A stretch of 64,000 bases of DNA from JAGRKR01 sp041397725. GTDB lineage: Bacteria; Pseudomonadota; Alphaproteobacteria; Rhizobiales; Hyphomicrobiaceae. The stretch spans positions 124,001 through 188,000 of the forward strand of contig JAWKVZ010000001.1 of NCBI GenBank assembly GCA_041397725.1, read 5' to 3'. How positions within the stretch are numbered: the stretch's first letter is position 1; each line of letters opens with the position of its first letter. Below the pieces are notes generated by a model. It was not told where the DNA came from and did not search any database. It saw nothing but the letters and a program-made list of their open reading frames with translations. Positions 61,343 to 64,000 of the stretch are shown piece by piece. The position numbers and the translations under genes are program-made.

Positions 61343-62653
61343 GTGGCGGCCTGCGCCACACGTGGCCCAGTGGAGCCAATCTTCGTGCCCGAGCCCTCGC
61401 AAGGACCAGCGGCGCTCTCCGAGAGCGACCCAGCCGACAGCGCCTATTCCTGGACCCGCCTCGCCATCGCCGTGCTGATCGCCTCGATCGGCAATGTCGG
61501 CATGTGGTCGGTCGTCGTCGTCCTGCCGGCCATCGAGCAGGACTTCCAGTTGACGCGCGCGGCCGCGGCCCTGCCCTACATGCTCATGACCATCGGTTTC
61601 GGGCTCGGGGGCATCGTCATGGGCCGACTCGCGGACCGCCACGGCGTCACGGTGCCGCTGGCCATCGGCGCCGTCGCCATCGGCGCGGGCTACGTCCTCT
61701 CGGGCATTTCGCAGAACGTCTGGCAATTCGCCCTCGCCCACGGCGTCCTGATCGGGCTCTTCGGCAGCTCCGCCGCTTTCGGGCCGCTGATTGCCGACAT
61801 CTCGCTCTGGTTCCGCCGCCACCGCGGCATCGCCGTCGCGATCTGCGCCAGCGGCAATTACCTCGCCGGCACCATCTGGCCGCCGATCCTGCAGCAATTC
61901 GTCACCACCGCCGGCTGGCGCGCGACCCATATCGGCGTGGGTCTGTTCTGCCTGCTCACCATGTTGCCGCTCGCCGCGCTCTTGCGGCGCCGTCCGCCAC
62001 GCCCCGTAACCGCCCTGCACGGCAGCGCACCGTGGACCAGCGACCGCGCGGCCGGGCTCTCGCCGGGCGTTCTGCAAGCTCTCCTGATCCTGGCCGGCAT
62101 TGCCTGTTGCGTCGCCATGTCGATGCCCCAGGTCCACATCGTCGCGCTGTGCGCCGACCGGGGCTTCGGGGTCGCCCGCGGCGCCGAGATGCTGTCGCTG
62201 ATGCTCGGGTTCGGCATCATCAGCCGGCTGTTGTCCGGCGCGCTCTCGGACCGCATCGGCGGCCTCGCAACGCTGATGATCGGCTCGATCCTCCAGAGCA
62301 TCGCGCTGATCCTGTACCTTCGCGCCGACGGGCTGACCTCGCTCTACGTGGTCTCGGCGCTGTTCGGGCTGTTCCAGGGTGGGCTGGTACCGAGCTACGC
62401 CATCATCGTGCGAGAGAACTACCCGCCCGAGGAGGCCGCCACGCGGGTCGGGCTGGTGCTGATGGCGACGCTCGGCGGCATGGCGCTGGGGGGCTGGCTC
62501 TCCGGCGCCATCTACGACCTGACGGGCTCCTACGCCTATGCCTTCCTCAACGGCATCGCCTGGAACCTCGTCAACATCCTGATCGTGGCCTGGCTGCTTT
62601 TCCGGGCAACGTCCAACCGTCGCCGACGCCAGATCGCGACAGCACCGGCTTGA
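61343..62653 (+). CDS. MFS transporter
   Basis: This 436-residue protein has about 12 membrane helices in two halves with a central loop (about residues 215-240). The loop between helices 2 and 3 carries GRLADRHGVTVPL, the MFS motif A (G-x-x-x-D-R-x-G). SGALSDRIGGLATL repeats it in the second half. The substrate cannot be inferred. GTG at 61343 is the first start in frame, but GGAGG at 61326-61330 better fits an out-of-frame ATG at 61335; GTG at 61370 is another option. It follows the SUMF1 gene by 51 bases on the same strand. Confidence 0.85.
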   Translation: MAACATRGPVEPIFVPEPSQGPAALSESDPADSAYSWTRLAIAVLIASIGNVGMWSVVVVLPAIEQDFQLTRAAAALPYMLMTIGFGLGGIVMGRLADRHGVTVPLAIGAVAIGAGYVLSGISQNVWQFALAHGVLIGLFGSSAAFGPLIADISLWFRRHRGIAVAICASGNYLAGTIWPPILQQFVTTAGWRATHIGVGLFCLLTMLPLAALLRRRPPRPVTALHGSAPWTSDRAAGLSPGVLQALLILAGIACCVAMSMPQVHIVALCADRGFGVARGAEMLSLMLGFGIISRLLSGALSDRIGGLATLMIGSILQSIALILYLRADGLTSLYVVSALFGLFQGGLVPSYAIIVRENYPPEEAATRVGLVLMATLGGMALGGWLSGAIYDLTGSYAYAFLNGIAWNLVNILIVAWLLFRATSNRRRRQIATAPA

Positions 62654-62687
62654 TGGCGACGGCAGCATGCCCCGCCTGCGCGCCGCT

Positions 62688-63083
62688 CTAGCGCGCGACG
62701 ATGCCCATCAGCAGCAGTCCGAGGCCGAGGATGCCGACACCCCAGACCACCGACCGCAGCCAGGGCACGCCGACGACATAGACGATGGCGTAGACGAGCC
62801 GGGCGGCGAAGAAGATCTGGGCGCCAAGGATCGTGTTGGCGTTCGAGATGCCGGCCACGGCGGCGGTGAGCACCAGCGGCGCGAACAGCGCCATGCCCTC
62901 GATCGTGTTGCGCACAGCGCGCTCGGCGCGTCCGGCGATCCCTGGATGAGCAACCGGAATATCCTCGCGATTGCCCGCCGATGGCCCGATCCCGAACGTG
63001 GCCATGTTGGCCAGCGACTGCACCAGCAACAGACCGAACAACACGCCGACGGTGCCGATCAGCATCCAGAGCTCTGTCTTCAC
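62688..63083 (-). CDS. MAPEG-family membrane protein
   Basis: The 131-residue protein has four hydrophobic helices and the MAPEG pattern RAERAVRNTIEGMALFAPLV followed by AAVAGISNANTILGAQIFFA and ARLVYAIVYVVGVPWLRS. MAPEG proteins include glutathione-linked membrane enzymes; in bacteria the substrate is generally unknown. The start is GTG at 63083 with GGGAGGG about 7 bases upstream. It converges on the MFS gene and follows the ChaN-family gene by 104 bases. Confidence 0.85.
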   Translation of the reverse strand: MKTELWMLIGTVGVLFGLLLVQSLANMATFGIGPSAGNREDIPVAHPGIAGRAERAVRNTIEGMALFAPLVLTAAVAGISNANTILGAQIFFAARLVYAIVYVVGVPWLRSVVWGVGILGLGLLLMGIVAR

Positions 63084-63187
63084 GTCTTGCCCTCCCCCAT
63101 GCCGGACCGCGCCCGGCCATTGCCGCTTCTGCCACGACGCGCCGTGAACGCCACATCACAAGCCGGAGAACCGGCCGCGCCCAATCG

Positions 63188-64000
63188 TCACCGCCGTCGC
63201 TTGAAATGTTCGCGCAAGGCGACGCACGGATCCGGCCGCGTCGTGCGTGGGGTGAAGACCACGAAATCCACCGCCGGTGAACCGTCCGGCTGACGCGGCA
63301 CATAGTCCGAGGCTTCGCTCCGCCCGCTGGCCACCTCGGCCAACTGGACGATCACGATGCGGGCGTCCGGCTGCATGCGCGCGAGATACCAGGGGACCGC
63401 GCGATCCCGCCGGATATGCCCGTTGCCGGCCAGCAGGATCGCTTGAGCGCCGCCCTGGCGGGCCGCGACGAGCGCTCGCGCCAGATGGGCGTCCCGCAAG
63501 CGCTGCGCGAGGACCATCCCTGTCAATCGCTCACGCGCGACCAGCTTGCAGTGCCCCTCCTCCAACTCGTCGAGCAGCGCGTCCCGAAGCGGCTTGGCCA
63601 GGGGCGTGTCGAGATGCAGCGCCGTGCGCTCCTCCGCCGGCAGGATCGCGGCACCACTGCGCACGATCTCGCGCATGCGGGCGCGCGGCACGTCACCCGC
63701 CGTGATCGACAGCCCGCGCGCAAGGGCGGTGACGAACAGCGGCTTGAACAGCGCCGCCGCCGGCCAGCCGCTCTTCTCCCACTCGAGCCGCGTCATCAGC
63801 GCCTCGGCGCTGCCGCCCCCCGAGGCCGCGAAATCCCGCAGGACGGCTTGCTTGTCGGCGCGGATCTGCTCGAAAACCAGAGCCGGACGCGCGCTGCGAT
63901 TGCCCCCCCGGCGCGCCAGCGCATCGATCAGCGCCGCACGGAAGCGATGATGTCCCGCATTGTCGTGCACCTCGCCGAGCAGGATGAAAGGTGCGGCGGC
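63188..64000 (-). CDS. ChaN-family haem-binding-like protein, 5' end missing
   Basis: The last 270 residues of a ChaN/DUF399 protein are visible; the frame is open to the window edge, so the start lies outside. FILLGEVHDNAGHH at the fragment's N-terminal end, ILLAGNGHIRRDRAVPWYL near the C-terminus and the conserved final-domain layout fit ChaN, an iron-regulated lipoprotein that binds haem as a dimer in Campylobacter. The signal or lipobox, if any, cannot be seen. Iron-linked function here is inferred only from the family. Confidence 0.85.
   Translation of the reverse strand, partial: AAAPFILLGEVHDNAGHHRFRAALIDALARRGGNRSARPALVFEQIRADKQAVLRDFAASGGGSAEALMTRLEWEKSGWPAAALFKPLFVTALARGLSITAGDVPRARMREIVRSGAAILPAEERTALHLDTPLAKPLRDALLDELEEGHCKLVARERLTGMVLAQRLRDAHLARALVAARQGGAQAILLAGNGHIRRDRAVPWYLARMQPDARIVIVQLAEVASGRSEASDYVPRQPDGSPAVDFVVFTPRTTRPDPCVALREHFKRRR

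Overview
The window is a GC-rich stretch of core chromosome from an alphaproteobacterium, most likely of the order Hyphomicrobiales (Rhizobiales). The evidence is gene order: fabD-fabG-acpP-fabF-mltG-yicC-gmk; lptF-lptG-lptD-surA-pdxA-rsmA; dusB-ntrB-ntrC-ntrY-ntrX-trkA-dat-hfq-hflX; a fused ispDF; mfd-sdhE facing recG; and an alphaproteobacterial ELM1-family gene. The genus cannot be fixed from this sequence alone. Genes are packed tightly with many 4-base stop/start overlaps. I found no tRNA, rRNA, CRISPR array, prophage or insertion sequence.

Layout. 1-6463 (+): fatty acid synthesis (fabD 3' end, fabG, acpP, fabF), then a lytic transglycosylase (mltG), yicC and guanylate kinase. 6503-14428 (-): an outer-membrane biogenesis operon, transcribed lptF-lptG-lptD-surA-like-pdxA-rsmA. 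14687-16210 (+): leucyl aminopeptidase. 16432-17238: arfB (-), then a short array of hairpin-forming repeats. 17239-18156 (+): mazG. 18184-30330 (-): dusB-ntrBC-ntrYX-trkA-aminotransferase-hfq-hflX, a nitrogen and redox regulation block that ends in RNA-chaperone genes. 30508-32266 (+): ispDF and a MarR-type regulator, closed by a strong terminator. 32394-36165 (-): mfd and sdhE. 36384-38498 (+): recG. 38513-44176 (-): a DUF502 membrane protein, a TPR/SPOR protein, glmS and glmU. 44446-45252 (+): a second SPOR protein. 45313-46332 (-): a zinc metallopeptidase. 46505-47467 (+): serB. 47482-51020 (-): two tandem DUF805-like paralogues and ettA. 51146-51817 (+): a DsbA-family protein. 51845-54599 (-): a sterol-desaturase-family enzyme, a 2OG-Fe(II) oxygenase and an ELM1-family protein. 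54808-55293 (+): an Lrp/AsnC regulator. 55302-59226 (-): greA and carB. 59469-62653 (+): metallo-beta-lactamase, SUMF1-domain and MFS genes, a possible operon. 62688-64000 (-): a MAPEG protein and a ChaN-family protein cut by the window end.

Many genes serve envelope construction: fatty acids for lipids, Lpt proteins for LPS export, glmS/glmU for UDP-GlcNAc (precursor of both peptidoglycan and lipid A), and two SPOR proteins with mltG for septal peptidoglycan. Others form a regulatory core (two Ntr two-component pairs, Hfq, HflX). Nothing looks like a complete, undescribed multi-gene system. The items most worth following are the structured repeats between arfB and mazG, the perfect palindrome upstream of the Lrp gene, the missing standard start codon in hflX, an NtrX without the sigma-54 contact motif, and the MBL-SUMF1-MFS gene set.
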